The notes under the pieces were generated by a model that saw nothing but the letters and a program-made list of their open reading frames with translations, ran no database searches and was not told where the DNA came from. A stretch of DNA of 64,000 nt from Verrucomicrobia bacterium S94 (GTDB taxonomy: Bacteria; Verrucomicrobiota; Kiritimatiellia; Kiritimatiellales; Pontiellaceae). Both the position numbers and the translations under genes were made by a program. The stretch covers positions 62,001 to 126,000 of the forward strand of contig CP036201.1 of NCBI GenBank assembly GCA_004299845.1, in the 5' to 3' direction. The number at the start of each line of letters is the position of its first letter. Position 1 is the stretch's first letter. Below, piece by piece: positions 48,926 through 58,475 of this stretch.

Positions 48926-50959
48926 TCACTCCTCTTTGGCAGCCTTCGCATCATTTATAATTTTCGAGGCCAAGTGAGCCGGAACCTGCTCGTAGCGGGC
49001 GAAGTTCATTTCGAACGAGCCCTGACCGCTGGTTATTGATCGAAGCTCCGAGCAGAATTTGAACATTTCAGCCTGTGGCACATCGGCATTGATGACCTGT
49101 AAGCCATCTTCGGGACCCATTCCGAGGATACGGCCGCGCTTCGTGTTCAAAAGTCCTGATATATCACCCATAAACTGATCAGGTACTACTACTTTTACCG
49201 TCATGATCGGTTCTAGCAGAACCGGCGATGCTTTTTCAATCGCTTCATGTAACGCTTTTGCTCCGGCAATTTTGAATGCGACTTCGGAGGAGTCTACATC
49301 GTGGTAGGAGCCGTCGTAGAGCTCAACCTGGACATTGATGACCTTGGCTCCGACAAGGGGACCGTTTTCGAGGCCTTCAATAAAACCTTTTTCACAGGCC
49401 GGAATAAAGCCGCCGGGGATGGCGCCGCCGACGATTTTGTTGAGGAACCAGTCGGGATCGTCTTCGGTCTTAGGGCGGATGCGGATGTAGCATTCGCCGT
49501 ATTGTCCCCGACCGCCGGACTGTTTTTTATGTTTGTAGTGGCCTTCGCCGGAACCGGTGATGGTTTCTTTGTAGGCGACTTTCGGGGTGTGGTGGGTCAT
49601 TTTGACGTTGGAACGGTTGCGGATGTGTTCGAGCGTGACTTCGAGGTGTACATCCCCCATGCCCCAGAGAACCAGTTCATGGGTTTCAGTGTTGTGTTCA
49701 AACCGGATGGAGGGGTCTTCATCGGTGGCGCGGTGAAGGGCCTGTCCGATTTTATCGGCATCGGCTTTGTTTTTCGGTTCCACTGCGTAGGCCGTGACGG
49801 GCGAGGGAAAGACGATCGGTTCAAAGCGGATGTCGGAGCCGACGGCACAGAGGGAGTCGTTAAGGAAGGTGTGCTTGAGTTTGGTGAGCGCGACGATGTC
49901 GCCGGCTTTGGCTTCCTGGGCTTCGGTGGTTTTTTTGCCGTCGACGTAGAGGATGGTGCTGATTTTTTCCTTCTGTCCTTTGTTGGGGTTGTAGACTTCC
50001 ATGCCGGGCCTGAGGACGCCGGAATAAATGCGGATAAACGTCATTTGACCGACGAAGGGGTCGTTAAAGCAGCGCCAGACCTGGCCGGAGAAGGGCTGGT
50101 CTTCGTCGGCGGCGATCTGGTTGCCCTCGGCGCAGCTGACGGGATAGTCGTGCGGGGAAGGAAAGAGGCGGCTGATGGAATCCATGGTTTCCTTGACGCC
50201 CAGATCGGCTTTTACGGAGGTGGCGAATACCGGAATGAGATGCGCATCGTGAACAGATTTACGCAGGCCCTCGGAAAATTCGTCGGCGGAGAGTTCTTCG
50301 CCGTTAAAATATTTTTCGATGAGAGCGTCATCGGTTTCGGCGGCGAGTTCGATGAGGTGGTCTTTAATGGTTTTGACGCGGTCTTTGAGTTCGTCGGGCA
50401 CGTCATCATTCGGCGTGTTGAGGATGTCGATGGCTCTGCCGTCGGAGGTTGGCAGAACCATGGGGATGCAGCGGCCGTCGCCCCAGCGTTCTTTGATTTC
50501 AAGGAGGATGTCATCGAAGGAGGTGTCGTCTTTGTCGAGACAGGTGACGGCGATGCCGCGGGGCAGGTTGCGTTTTTCGGCGGACTTCCAGGCGCGCTGG
50601 GTGCCGACCTGAATGCCGGCGGAGGCATCGATGGTGATGAGCGCGGCGTCAGTTATTTCGGCGGCGCAGATTTTCTGGCCGATAAAGTCGGCATAGCCGG
50701 GGGTGTCAATCATAACGAGCCGGCGAATTTTTCGGGAGGCGGCGGTGTATACGCCATCGAAGGGTTTGGCCCAGATCGAGATTCCGTGTGCTTTTTCTTC
50801 CTCTGTCCAATCGGCCACACTGGTACCGTTTTCCGGAGAACCCATTCGATCCACCTGACCCAGCTTGAAGAGCATGCTGTCGATCAATGAGGTTTTCCCG
50901 CTACCCGTGTGGCCCATTAGAGCGAAGTTGCGGACGTTATCAATGGGAATATTTTTCAT
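48926..50959 (-). CDS. Elongation factor G-like translational GTPase
   Basis: Start at the ATG at 50957-50959 (MKNIPIDN) behind GGAGAGGATAT; the frame extends 25 residues upstream without such a site. The protein has 677 residues. GTPase motifs: G1 'GHTGSGKT' (16-23), G3 'DTPG' (85-88), and at the G4 position 'DKDD' (142-145) instead of the usual NKxD. Domains II-V of EF-G follow ('GGRGQYGECYIRI', 'GRILGMGPEDG'). It belongs to the EF-G-like/EF-G2 group rather than the main FusA; its role in translocation or ribosome recycling is not settled for this group. A long open frame on the other strand is a shadow of this gene. Confidence 0.9.
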   Translation of the reverse strand: MKNIPIDNVRNFALMGHTGSGKTSLIDSMLFKLGQVDRMGSPENGTSVADWTEEEKAHGISIWAKPFDGVYTAASRKIRRLVMIDTPGYADFIGQKICAAEITDAALITIDASAGIQVGTQRAWKSAEKRNLPRGIAVTCLDKDDTSFDDILLEIKERWGDGRCIPMVLPTSDGRAIDILNTPNDDVPDELKDRVKTIKDHLIELAAETDDALIEKYFNGEELSADEFSEGLRKSVHDAHLIPVFATSVKADLGVKETMDSISRLFPSPHDYPVSCAEGNQIAADEDQPFSGQVWRCFNDPFVGQMTFIRIYSGVLRPGMEVYNPNKGQKEKISTILYVDGKKTTEAQEAKAGDIVALTKLKHTFLNDSLCAVGSDIRFEPIVFPSPVTAYAVEPKNKADADKIGQALHRATDEDPSIRFEHNTETHELVLWGMGDVHLEVTLEHIRNRSNVKMTHHTPKVAYKETITGSGEGHYKHKKQSGGRGQYGECYIRIRPKTEDDPDWFLNKIVGGAIPGGFIPACEKGFIEGLENGPLVGAKVINVQVELYDGSYHDVDSSEVAFKIAGAKALHEAIEKASPVLLEPIMTVKVVVPDQFMGDISGLLNTKRGRILGMGPEDGLQVINADVPQAEMFKFCSELRSITSGQGSFEMNFARYEQVPAHLASKIINDAKAAKEE

Positions 50960-51145
50960 ATATCCTCTCCGGTTGTTGTTTACTTCCCCCGTCCTTTCAG
51001 TCGCCCGCGCGGCTTCTGAAGCGGGATGATTCAAAAAATACTGAAGTGTACATTTTATTCAAATCAAATCCCGTATGACCTGACGACTTTTATCCATCCA
51101 GATGAGTTGCAATAAAGCAGGGGCAGCTTTTATGGTGTCCCGCCC

Positions 51146-52396
51146 ATGAAAAAAAAGAAGTCCAGATTTGAGCTGATGGCTCCGGCCGGTTCGTATGCTT
51201 CGTTGGCAGCGGCGATCCGCGCGGGGGCGGATTCGGTCTATTTCGGGGTGGATAGGCTGAACATGCGTTCCCGCGCCGCCAGCCCGTTTACGCTGGATGA
51301 TCTGAAGCGTATTGCACGCATCTGCCGCTGGTGCGGAGTGAAATCCTACCTTGCGCTGAATGTGATTGTTTATGATGACGAGCTTGAGACGATGCGGCAA
51401 ATCTGCGATGCGGCAAAAGCGGCGAATCTTTCGGCGATCATTGCCTCGGATATTTCCGCCATTGAGTATGCGCATTCGATCGGGCTGGAAGTGCATGTTT
51501 CAGTGCAGGCGAATATTTCCAATTTCGGGGCGGTTAAATTTTATTCGCGTTATGCCGATGTGATGGTGCTGGCGCGGGAACTGACACTGGAGCAGATTAA
51601 GGGGATTCACCGGGCTATCGTTGAGCAGGATATTCGCGGGCCGAAAGGCGAGCTGGTTCAGATTGAGCTGTTTGCTCACGGCGCACTGTGTGTTGCCATT
51701 TCGGGGAAGTGTTACATGAGCCTCGGCTGCTATAATAAATCGGCCAATCGCGGCTCCTGTTTTCAGAACTGCCGCCGCGCGTATCGGCTGGTGGATGTGG
51801 AAACCGGCGATGAACTGGAAGTGCAGAACCGGTATATTATGTCGCCCAAGGATCTCTGCACACTTCCGCATCTTGATAAGCTGGCTGAAGCCGGCGTGTC
51901 GGTTTACAAACTCGAAGGGCGGGCGCGCACGGCACAATATGTCAGTACCGTGACTAAAGCCTATCGCCGTGGACTGGATGCTGTTGAAGCGGGCTCATTT
52001 GACTCGGAAAATTTCCGGCCTTTGGAAGCCGGTCTGGCCGAAGTCTTTAATCGCGGTTTCTGGGACGGCGGCTATTACTGTGGTGAACAGATGGGCGAGT
52101 GGGCCGCGAGCGGTCATTCGCAGGCGACGCATAAACGGGCGGAGCAGGGGCTGGTCACCAATTATTTTTCAAAAATCGGGGTTGTGGAATTCAAGCTTTG
52201 GCAGCAGGAGCTGCTGCCCGGCTGTGAAATGCTGATTGAAGGTCCGACGACCGGGGCTGTGCAGTTCCGGGTTGATGAATTCCGAGTCAACGGCAGACCG
52301 GCCGAGAAGGCCTTCAAAAACGACATGGTCACTTTCGCCGTTCCGGAAAAAGTCCGTCGCAATGACAAAGTGTTCCTGCTTCAGCCGGTAGCGTAG
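51146..52396 (+). CDS. U32-family protein (tRNA hydroxylation protein TrhP/YegQ-like)
   Basis: A 416-residue cytoplasmic protein. 'MAPAGSYASLAAAIRAGADSVYFG' opens the U32 barrel. The family signature 'ELFAHGALCVAISGKCYMS' is intact and several cysteines follow ('GSCFQNCRR'), as in U32 members that carry an iron-sulfur site. Known members act in 5-hydroxyuridine formation on tRNA (TrhP), 23S rRNA hydroxylation (RlhA) or ubiquinone synthesis. The C-terminal extension with a beta-barrel ('LLPGCEMLIEGPTTG') fits the YegQ/TrhP type. No clear ribosome site precedes the ATG. It is divergent from the EF-G-like gene, both being translation related. Confidence 0.86.
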   Translation: MKKKKSRFELMAPAGSYASLAAAIRAGADSVYFGVDRLNMRSRAASPFTLDDLKRIARICRWCGVKSYLALNVIVYDDELETMRQICDAAKAANLSAIIASDISAIEYAHSIGLEVHVSVQANISNFGAVKFYSRYADVMVLARELTLEQIKGIHRAIVEQDIRGPKGELVQIELFAHGALCVAISGKCYMSLGCYNKSANRGSCFQNCRRAYRLVDVETGDELEVQNRYIMSPKDLCTLPHLDKLAEAGVSVYKLEGRARTAQYVSTVTKAYRRGLDAVEAGSFDSENFRPLEAGLAEVFNRGFWDGGYYCGEQMGEWAASGHSQATHKRAEQGLVTNYFSKIGVVEFKLWQQELLPGCEMLIEGPTTGAVQFRVDEFRVNGRPAEKAFKNDMVTFAVPEKVRRNDKVFLLQPVA

Positions 52397-52467
52397 ACGG
52401 ACGCTCTTACTCCGGTTGTTCATCAGCTGTCCGCTTTGCGGGGCATTACAATGCCGGCAAGCTTTGC

Positions 52468-53811
52468 CTAAAACCGATGCTTCAATTGATCGAGGCGGTG
52501 GGTGATGACGTAGTCGTGGAAAATCTGGATGAGGCCCTGTCGGGCGAGGGCTGATTTATAGATTTTTGGGGAATGATCGGGACTGAAGAGGGTAAAGGCG
52601 GTTTGACGGATGATGCTGTTGCCGGGTTCGGGCGGGAGGTCATAGAGGTCGACTTGCTGACCGGTGGCGGCCTGGAAGGGGATGAGGATGTTGGTGATGA
52701 TGGCGTTGGCGCGGGCTGGACCGACGAGTGCGGTGGGTCTGCATGGAGTTTTCCAGCTGATATGGGTGTTCCAGTGGTTGGAGGGAAAATCGGTGAGTAT
52801 GTTCCAGTTTTTTGAAATTTCCAGCGTTTGGAAGGCGTAGTGGGCGGCGGCCATGAGCCGTCGGACAGGATGGTTGGCGGGGCGGATACCGGCGAGGGTC
52901 CAGTCGGATTTGCTGAGAGCGCGTTCGTGGAGGGTGCCGGGCTGTTTCCACCAGATGTCCCAGACGGATCGGATGAAGGTTTTTGAAGCGGATGTCCATT
53001 GGGGGCGGATATTTTTGGGCAGGTGCCCGGAGAGACCGAGTAGGAGCGCATAGGCGTGGTCGGGCGTTTCGGCGAGGGATCGCAGGCGGGCGAGGGGCAG
53101 GAGGGCGGCGATTTTGCGGAAGGGGGCTTTGTTGTTTTTGTAGCCGAGGGCGGCCAGCAGTTCTTCCCAGAGAACCTGTTCGGGGTCTTTGGATTGTATG
53201 GCGAGGGCGAGGCGTTCGGCTTTGAGACGGAGACGTTCTTCGCCGGCGGATTCGAGGAATTCGGTTTTTCGGTCGGGGGCGATATGACGGAGGGGGAATT
53301 CGCCGGAGGGAATGGAGTAGGGGAAGGCGGTAGTATCGATATTTTCGAAGGAGAAATCGGGATCTGCGGCGAGGGTTTCCTGCAGGGGAATCTGGATGAG
53401 ACCGGGAATTTCCTGCCCCTGGAAGTAGACAACGTGGAAGCGGACCTGATCGAAGTTGGGGTCGTTGACGTGTCCGTGCTGTTTCCAACCGTTAGGGTGG
53501 ATGTGAATTTCGAGGTCGCCGGTGACGCGGCGTTTTTCATTGCCGATCAGAAGAACCGTGTTGAGGAAATCGGGGCCGGATTCGAGGTTCCAGTGGCCGG
53601 GATGTTCGACGGTCACGGTTTCTCCTTCCGAGGTTCGGAGTTCGACGGGGCGGTTACGGGGATCGGCCCAGAGGCATTGAAGGTGGCGTTCGCGCCAGGG
53701 GAAGCGGCCGAAAGGGAGGGCGGATTCGTGTACGGTACCTTCCGCATGTCCGTTTCGGTAAAGACCGGAGCGGGGAAACGCGGTTTCCAGAGTCTGTAGG
53801 CTTATGGGCAT
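52468..53811 (-). CDS. DUF2851 family protein
   Basis: A 447-residue protein on the minus strand. The N-terminal half has the DUF2851 pattern: 'ERHLQCLWADPR', 'VEHPGHWNLESGPDFLNTVLLIG', 'GDLEIHIHPNGWKQHGH', 'VRFHVVYF'. The C-terminal half is helical and includes 'RPTALVGPARANAIITNILIPF'. The biochemical role of the family is not known to me. The other strand has long open frames here (up to 247 codons) caused by base composition. It is convergent with the U32 gene. Confidence 0.82.
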   Translation of the reverse strand: MPISLQTLETAFPRSGLYRNGHAEGTVHESALPFGRFPWRERHLQCLWADPRNRPVELRTSEGETVTVEHPGHWNLESGPDFLNTVLLIGNEKRRVTGDLEIHIHPNGWKQHGHVNDPNFDQVRFHVVYFQGQEIPGLIQIPLQETLAADPDFSFENIDTTAFPYSIPSGEFPLRHIAPDRKTEFLESAGEERLRLKAERLALAIQSKDPEQVLWEELLAALGYKNNKAPFRKIAALLPLARLRSLAETPDHAYALLLGLSGHLPKNIRPQWTSASKTFIRSVWDIWWKQPGTLHERALSKSDWTLAGIRPANHPVRRLMAAAHYAFQTLEISKNWNILTDFPSNHWNTHISWKTPCRPTALVGPARANAIITNILIPFQAATGQQVDLYDLPPEPGNSIIRQTAFTLFSPDHSPKIYKSALARQGLIQIFHDYVITHRLDQLKHRF

Positions 53812-53910
53812 TTATGTAGAATAATGAAAACTTTCAAAGTGGGCAATGGGTTTGATCGGCAAAAGGTGCAAAAATATTGCGTCGGGATCTCTGATGAATA
53901 GGATGGGCGC

Positions 53911-54414
53911 ATGAATGAGTTACAGGCAGACCGGGTGCTGAAGGCCGTCGTAGACGGCGTGACGGATTATAAAGAAATCGGGGGGCGGGCGGCTGTGGAT
54001 CGGGCTGAGCTGGTTGAAAAATCGGAAGTGCTTGACCGGGCGATTCAGCTGATTCGGGGTTTTTATAAATATGCACACGAAAATATGAAGCCGGCGGGGT
54101 TGCCGCCGCCGCGGAATCCGTATCTGGACAAAATGAAGGATATAGAAGAGCAGGCTCCGGAATATTTTGCGTTTGAGAGCGTGCAGCGGAACGGAATGAC
54201 GATGGAAAAGTGTATCTGGACCTGTGGTCAGCTGGGGCTGGATGAGGTTGTTGCGGTAGCGGCGTTGGAGAATGTGGCCATGCCGTGGCGGGATTCCAAT
54301 GGGTGGAAATCGTATGCTCAGGTGAATGCGGAAGGCTGTTTTGTGCTGATGGATAAACCGCCGGTGAAGCTGAAGCGGCATGTGGAGCGGTTTTTGTTGG
54401 AATTGGCCGAATAG
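53911..54414 (+). CDS. Small cytoplasmic protein of unknown function
   Basis: A 167-residue protein with AGGA before the ATG and no signal peptide or membrane segment. It is mostly helical with a conserved-looking 'EKCIWTCGQLGLDEVVAVAALENVAMPWRDSNGW' stretch. The length and normal codon use support a real gene. No family is recognised. It stands alone between the DUF2851 gene and the exopolysaccharide locus. Confidence 0.65.
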   Translation: MNELQADRVLKAVVDGVTDYKEIGGRAAVDRAELVEKSEVLDRAIQLIRGFYKYAHENMKPAGLPPPRNPYLDKMKDIEEQAPEYFAFESVQRNGMTMEKCIWTCGQLGLDEVVAVAALENVAMPWRDSNGWKSYAQVNAEGCFVLMDKPPVKLKRHVERFLLELAE

Positions 54415-54431
54415 GTCCGGGTTTTATAATC

Positions 54432-54447
54432 TGGCAAAGATGTTGCT
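54432..54447 (+). promoter_or_regulatory. Putative sigma-54 (RpoN) promoter of the Wzc/GT2 unit
   Basis: TGGCAAAGATGTTGCT matches the -24/-12 consensus TGGCAYRNNNNTTGCW at all defined positions but one, with the required GG-N10-GC spacing. It lies 97 bp before the start codon of the copolymerase gene. Confidence 0.68.
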
Positions 54448-54543
54448 TTCAGTTGCTTTAAGGTTGTGTTTTGTGGCGGTATGTCCGAGCATCCCGCGCA
54501 TATTTTTGTTTAGGGATTGAGTAGAATTTTAAGGTGAAAATTT

Positions 54544-56790
54544 ATGTTTTCTGGAAATGAGCCCCCTCCGGTATATGGAGCATCCCACACGCCGCCTCCT
54601 GTTGATCCGGCCAATCCGTATGGAGCTGCTCATCAGCCTGCACCGTTTAATCTGAAGGGGGGCGGCGGTTTCAAGCCGATGCGGCTTTTGTTTGTCGTGC
54701 TGCGACGGTGGTATATTCCGGTGATTTTCGGTCTTATCGGGATTGCGGTCGGAATTCTCCGGGCGTTGTATGCGGTTCCGGTTTATCAGGCCAAAGCTGA
54801 GATTGAAATGAGCGTGCAGCGGCCGCAGTTTATTCAGACTGAGGTCAATCTGGAAGAGGGCGGGGGTACGCTGAGTGAAGATGTGATCTTTAATACGCGT
54901 TTTGCGAAGTTCCGCTCGCCGGCTATGGAAGAGATCGCTGCGGAAGTGTATTTCAGCAAATATTCCAAAAAGGAGTATGAGGAGCGCACCTCCTGGATCG
55001 GCCTTGAGGATCTGGCTTACTGGGTGCGGCAGGTTGGCTGGTATAAGCAGGGAAATGCCAATATTGTGCATGTTTCTTTCCAGAGCCCGGATCCTGAGTT
55101 TGCCGCTCAGCTTGTGAATGTGATGATTGAGGCGGCGGGTGTGCTGATGGAGCGGGACAATAAAGAGCTGTCTGACGGCGCCGTAAAATGGCTGGTGGAT
55201 CAGACTGAAGTCCTGCGGAAGGAGCTGGAGGCGGTGGAGCTGGAGCTGGCGGGTAAGCGGCAGGATTTTCAGATTGCGACGCTGGAGCAGCGTAGGGAAA
55301 GTCTGAGAGCCATTCTGGCCGATCTGGGGACGCAGAAGGCCGGGCTGGAGAATCAGCTGGCGTTGCGGCAGACGGAATATGATTATCTCTCTGAGTGGGA
55401 GGAATCGGGACGGAGTATTGAGACGCTTCCGACCGGTCTGCCGAAAGAACAGCAACTCTATGAGCTGCTCGGGGTCTGGCAGACGGCTCTGGACGAATTT
55501 CAGCGGGTTTCTGAAAAATATACGGAAAAACATCCGAGATATCAGGAGGCCAAACGGGCTGAAGAGCGGGCGCTTTCGAGACTGGATCAGTTTGTTGAGG
55601 TGTCCTGGAAGGCGATTCAGAATGAGTTGACGCTGCTGAAAACTAAAATCAGTCAGATGCAGAGCCGTATGGAGAATATTGAAACGGAACTGCGCGATCT
55701 GGATAAGCAGATCGCAGACGGAAAACGGAGATTGCTGAAGCTGGAGCGGAAGCGGGATGCCGCTGAGACATCGTACCGCTCGATTCTGCAGCGGACGGAG
55801 AATACGCGACTGGCGGCAGAGCAGGATACCGCATTTGTGAAGGTGCTGCGGGAAGCAACGGTGCCTCGGATTCCGGTTGCTCCGGATAAAAAGAAAATTG
55901 TGATCGTGACCGTTTTCCTGTTCGGAATAATCGGTGCAGGATTGGCGATTCTCATGGATTTTATGATGAACCGCGTCGGCAGTGTGACTGATTTGAAGGA
56001 TCTGGGGCTGCATGTGCTGGGTATTCTTCCGCGTGAAAGTAAATATATGACCCGGGCGGATATTGCGAAATCAGGGATTGTGGACAGTTTCGGGCCGATG
56101 GTGGAAGTATTTGTCGGCATCAATGGTTATATCCTTTCTGAAAAGTATAAGGAACAGTCCAGGGTTCTGATGATCAGCAGTGCAGGCCCCGGCGAGGGGA
56201 AAACGATTTCGTCGTGCAATCTGGCGATCAGCCTGGCACGCAACGGACTGAAAACGCTGTTGATCGATGCGGATCTGCGCCGGCCTCAGATTGGGAATAT
56301 TTTTGAAATTCCTGCGGAACATCCCTCGCTGCTGGAGTGGCTTTCTTCCGGCAGCTCAGAGCTGGAGCGAAGTGAGCTGGTATCCCGGAATGTCATCGAG
56401 CATCTGGATGTGATCACGAGCCGTCCTTTGAAAAATGTGAACCCGGCTGAAATGCTCGGGCGCAAAGAGCTGGCGGAGCTGATTAAGTGGGCTCGAGATG
56501 AATATGACCGGGTCATTATTGATACTCCTCCGATCGGACCGGTGGGGGACGGCGTGATTCTGGCCTCCTATGTGGATTCGGTTATTGTGGTTTCCCGGGT
56601 GGGTAAGACTAAAATGAGGGGGCTGAAAACCATGCTTTCCCGTTTGCTTGAGGTTGATGCGCTGGTTTTGGGATGTATAGCCAATGATGTGCCTTATTCC
56701 CTTGCCGGTAAATTTTCCGGCGCAGAGGGCTATGGTTATGGTCATAGTTACAAGTCGTATGTAAGTGATACAGCTGAGACTGCGAACTGA
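54544..56790 (+). CDS. Wzc-like polysaccharide copolymerase with tyrosine autokinase domain
   Basis: A 748-residue inner-membrane protein with AAGGTG at the start. It has a Pro-rich cytoplasmic N-terminus (~1-45), TM1 (~57-80), a long periplasmic coiled-coil Wzz/GNVR region (~190-430), TM2 (~451-473), then a BY-kinase domain: Walker A 'GPGEGKT' (K553), Walker A' 'LLIDADLRRP' and Walker B 'VIIDTPP'. A C-terminal tyrosine cluster ('GYGYGHSYKSY') is the usual autophosphorylation tail. It controls chain length and export of an exopolysaccharide together with the Wza-like protein at 60826. The next gene overlaps its stop by one base. A likely sigma-54 promoter precedes it. Confidence 0.93.
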   Translation: MFSGNEPPPVYGASHTPPPVDPANPYGAAHQPAPFNLKGGGGFKPMRLLFVVLRRWYIPVIFGLIGIAVGILRALYAVPVYQAKAEIEMSVQRPQFIQTEVNLEEGGGTLSEDVIFNTRFAKFRSPAMEEIAAEVYFSKYSKKEYEERTSWIGLEDLAYWVRQVGWYKQGNANIVHVSFQSPDPEFAAQLVNVMIEAAGVLMERDNKELSDGAVKWLVDQTEVLRKELEAVELELAGKRQDFQIATLEQRRESLRAILADLGTQKAGLENQLALRQTEYDYLSEWEESGRSIETLPTGLPKEQQLYELLGVWQTALDEFQRVSEKYTEKHPRYQEAKRAEERALSRLDQFVEVSWKAIQNELTLLKTKISQMQSRMENIETELRDLDKQIADGKRRLLKLERKRDAAETSYRSILQRTENTRLAAEQDTAFVKVLREATVPRIPVAPDKKKIVIVTVFLFGIIGAGLAILMDFMMNRVGSVTDLKDLGLHVLGILPRESKYMTRADIAKSGIVDSFGPMVEVFVGINGYILSEKYKEQSRVLMISSAGPGEGKTISSCNLAISLARNGLKTLLIDADLRRPQIGNIFEIPAEHPSLLEWLSSGSSELERSELVSRNVIEHLDVITSRPLKNVNPAEMLGRKELAELIKWARDEYDRVIIDTPPIGPVGDGVILASYVDSVIVVSRVGKTKMRGLKTMLSRLLEVDALVLGCIANDVPYSLAGKFSGAEGYGYGHSYKSYVSDTAETAN

Positions 56791-57818
56791 TGGAATTTGA
56801 TATACGCACAGATAAACCAGAAGTCAGCGTATCGGTCATCACGTACAATAATGGACCGTATATTCGGGAATGTCTGGATAGTATTCTGGCTCAGGAAACC
56901 GATTTTCCTTATGAAATCTGTCTCGGAGAGGATGGCTCTACGGATGGAACCCGGGAGATCTGTATTCAGTATGCGAAGGAATATCCCGGTAAAATTCGTC
57001 TTTTTCTGAGAACGCAGCAGGATGCGGGGCGCGAGCGCTTCAGATCGCAGGGGGTATACAACTATATTGAAACCACGAGGGAGTGTTCCGGAAAATATGT
57101 TGCATTCTGTGACGGAGATGATGCCTGGATCTGTAAGCACAAGCTGCAGAAGCAGGTTGATCTGATGAAGGCGGATCCGGGTATATCACTCGTCCATTCG
57201 GATTTTGATAAATCCAACGAGGTTACCGGGAAGCAGATTCATGGCTTTAATGCAAAACGCGGGATCAAACCCTGCGTAGAGCAGGAAGAGGACCGGATCA
57301 TTATTGACCTTCTGTTGTGCCGTTATGCTATTGCGGCCAGTTCGGTGATGGCCCGTACTTCAGATGTGCTGGATATTTTCAATACCAATGAGGAGCTTTT
57401 TCTCTCCTATCCTATGGGAGATACTCAAACGTGGTGTGAGCTGCTGCGTCGGGGCAGGTTCCATTATATGGATGATGCGCTGGCTCTGTACAGAATCACC
57501 AGGGAATCGACATCCAATTCGCTGTCCGCATTAAGAAAATTTGAATTCGTTAATAAAACCGCTGATCTGGGGCTGAAGCTTATCGGCCGGTATAATCTGC
57601 CGAATCGGGAACTGATTGCTTATAAGGTAAAGAATTCCAACCGGTATGCGATGCTCAGTGGAAATATCCATGAGCTGGAGAAACTGTATGCCGCGCATCA
57701 AAGTGCTTTTGAGGGGATTGAAAAGCTGCTCTTCAGGATCAACCGTAGCGCCTTGTTCCGGCCTGTTATCGCGACGCTGTTTCAGCTGAGATATCTCCGG
57801 AATCATTTGAGACTGTAA
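56790..57818 (+). CDS. Family 2 glycosyltransferase
   Basis: A 342-residue protein whose ATG overlaps the stop of the Wzc-like gene. It has the GT2 A-fold: 'VSVSVITYNNGPYIRECLDSIL', 'EDGSTDGTREI', and the metal-binding 'CDGDDAW' with the downstream 'KLQKQVDLM'. A later 'GDTQTW' region likely holds the catalytic base. No membrane segment is evident. It should transfer a nucleotide-activated sugar during exopolysaccharide repeat-unit synthesis. The donor and acceptor cannot be inferred. Confidence 0.9.
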   Translation: MEFDIRTDKPEVSVSVITYNNGPYIRECLDSILAQETDFPYEICLGEDGSTDGTREICIQYAKEYPGKIRLFLRTQQDAGRERFRSQGVYNYIETTRECSGKYVAFCDGDDAWICKHKLQKQVDLMKADPGISLVHSDFDKSNEVTGKQIHGFNAKRGIKPCVEQEEDRIIIDLLLCRYAIAASSVMARTSDVLDIFNTNEELFLSYPMGDTQTWCELLRRGRFHYMDDALALYRITRESTSNSLSALRKFEFVNKTADLGLKLIGRYNLPNRELIAYKVKNSNRYAMLSGNIHELEKLYAAHQSAFEGIEKLLFRINRSALFRPVIATLFQLRYLRNHLRL

Positions 57819-58475
57819 GGCCGGCTGCTGTAATGCTACAGCCGCATTGAAAACGAAATTCGCCGTTTGCTGATGAGGCGTCTCTCATTTCTGTATAATC
57901 CTTGAAATTCACCCTGTTCAGCCTGCTCTTCAGATTCGGTCTGCGGCCTGCAACGGGAGTAAACCGGTCGGAAAGCAACTAATCGGGATAAAGAATTGAC
58001 GGGTAGCAGACGGTTTAGTAAACACGTTCGCTTAACAGACTGGGGTATGTCTGTTAATGCGTAAGTCCTTATGGATTAAGGGAGAATGAAACAGATTTTC
58101 TATCGTTAAAAGAATTTACACACAAGCGTGAGGGCGTATAATCAGGACTTTTTATAAGTGTTTTTATCTTCGCTGATTATCTTCTCATTGCTGAAAAAAA
58201 GAGCGTCGCTGATACACAACAGATTGTTTATAAGTTATTAATATAATGAAACTTCCGTTTCGGGAGCCGTCCATTGATGGCACATCTTCAGGAGCTTTAC
58301 CTGGCCTGACCGGGAAACGGTTGAATTCTTCCTTTGCAGCATACATACCCCGATAGATTGGCATACCGAATGCTGTAGAGGTCATACGTATTTCTTCGGC
58401 GGGCAAACAGGCCGTCCCGTCGAGACTCTTGGGGCAGAGTGGAATACGTGTGAACATCAATATAGGAAGAATTCG
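57819..58475. other. Long intergenic region with inverted repeat, upstream of the Ig-repeat gene
   Basis: This stretch of 657 bp has no convincing gene. It contains a perfect inverted repeat TTAACAGAC (58032-58040) / GTCTGTTAA (58049-58057) with an eight-base spacer, about 300 bp upstream of a sigma-54-like site at 58359. The repeat could be an enhancer site for a bacterial enhancer-binding protein. The remaining sequence shows nothing I can support. Confidence 0.5.
58359..58374 (+). promoter_or_regulatory. Putative sigma-54 (RpoN) promoter of the Ig-repeat gene
   Basis: TGGCATACCGAATGCT matches TGGCAYRNNNNTTGCW except for one base in the -12 box (ATGCT for TTGCT), with GG-N10-GC spacing. 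It lies 101 bp before the ATG at 58476. Confidence 0.62.

Noticed and set aside
49301-50890. 529-codon open frame on the plus strand opposite the EF-G-like gene
   Set aside because: It mirrors the EF-G-like gene, is extremely Gly/Val/Phe/Asp rich, has no ribosome site and no domain. It results from the codon bias of the real gene.
53056-53799. Plus-strand 247-codon frame opposite the DUF2851 gene
   Set aside because: Gly/Glu/Phe-rich antisense artefact; DUF2851 motifs are clear on the minus strand.
54529-56013. 494-codon minus-strand frame opposite the Wzc-like gene
   Set aside because: It is Leu/Arg/Gln-rich with no motifs and is a shadow of the copolymerase gene.
57931-58060. Possible cyclic-di-GMP riboswitch before the Ig-repeat gene
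   Set aside because: The conserved GEMM tetraloop and receptor motifs could not be found; only a simple inverted repeat is present.
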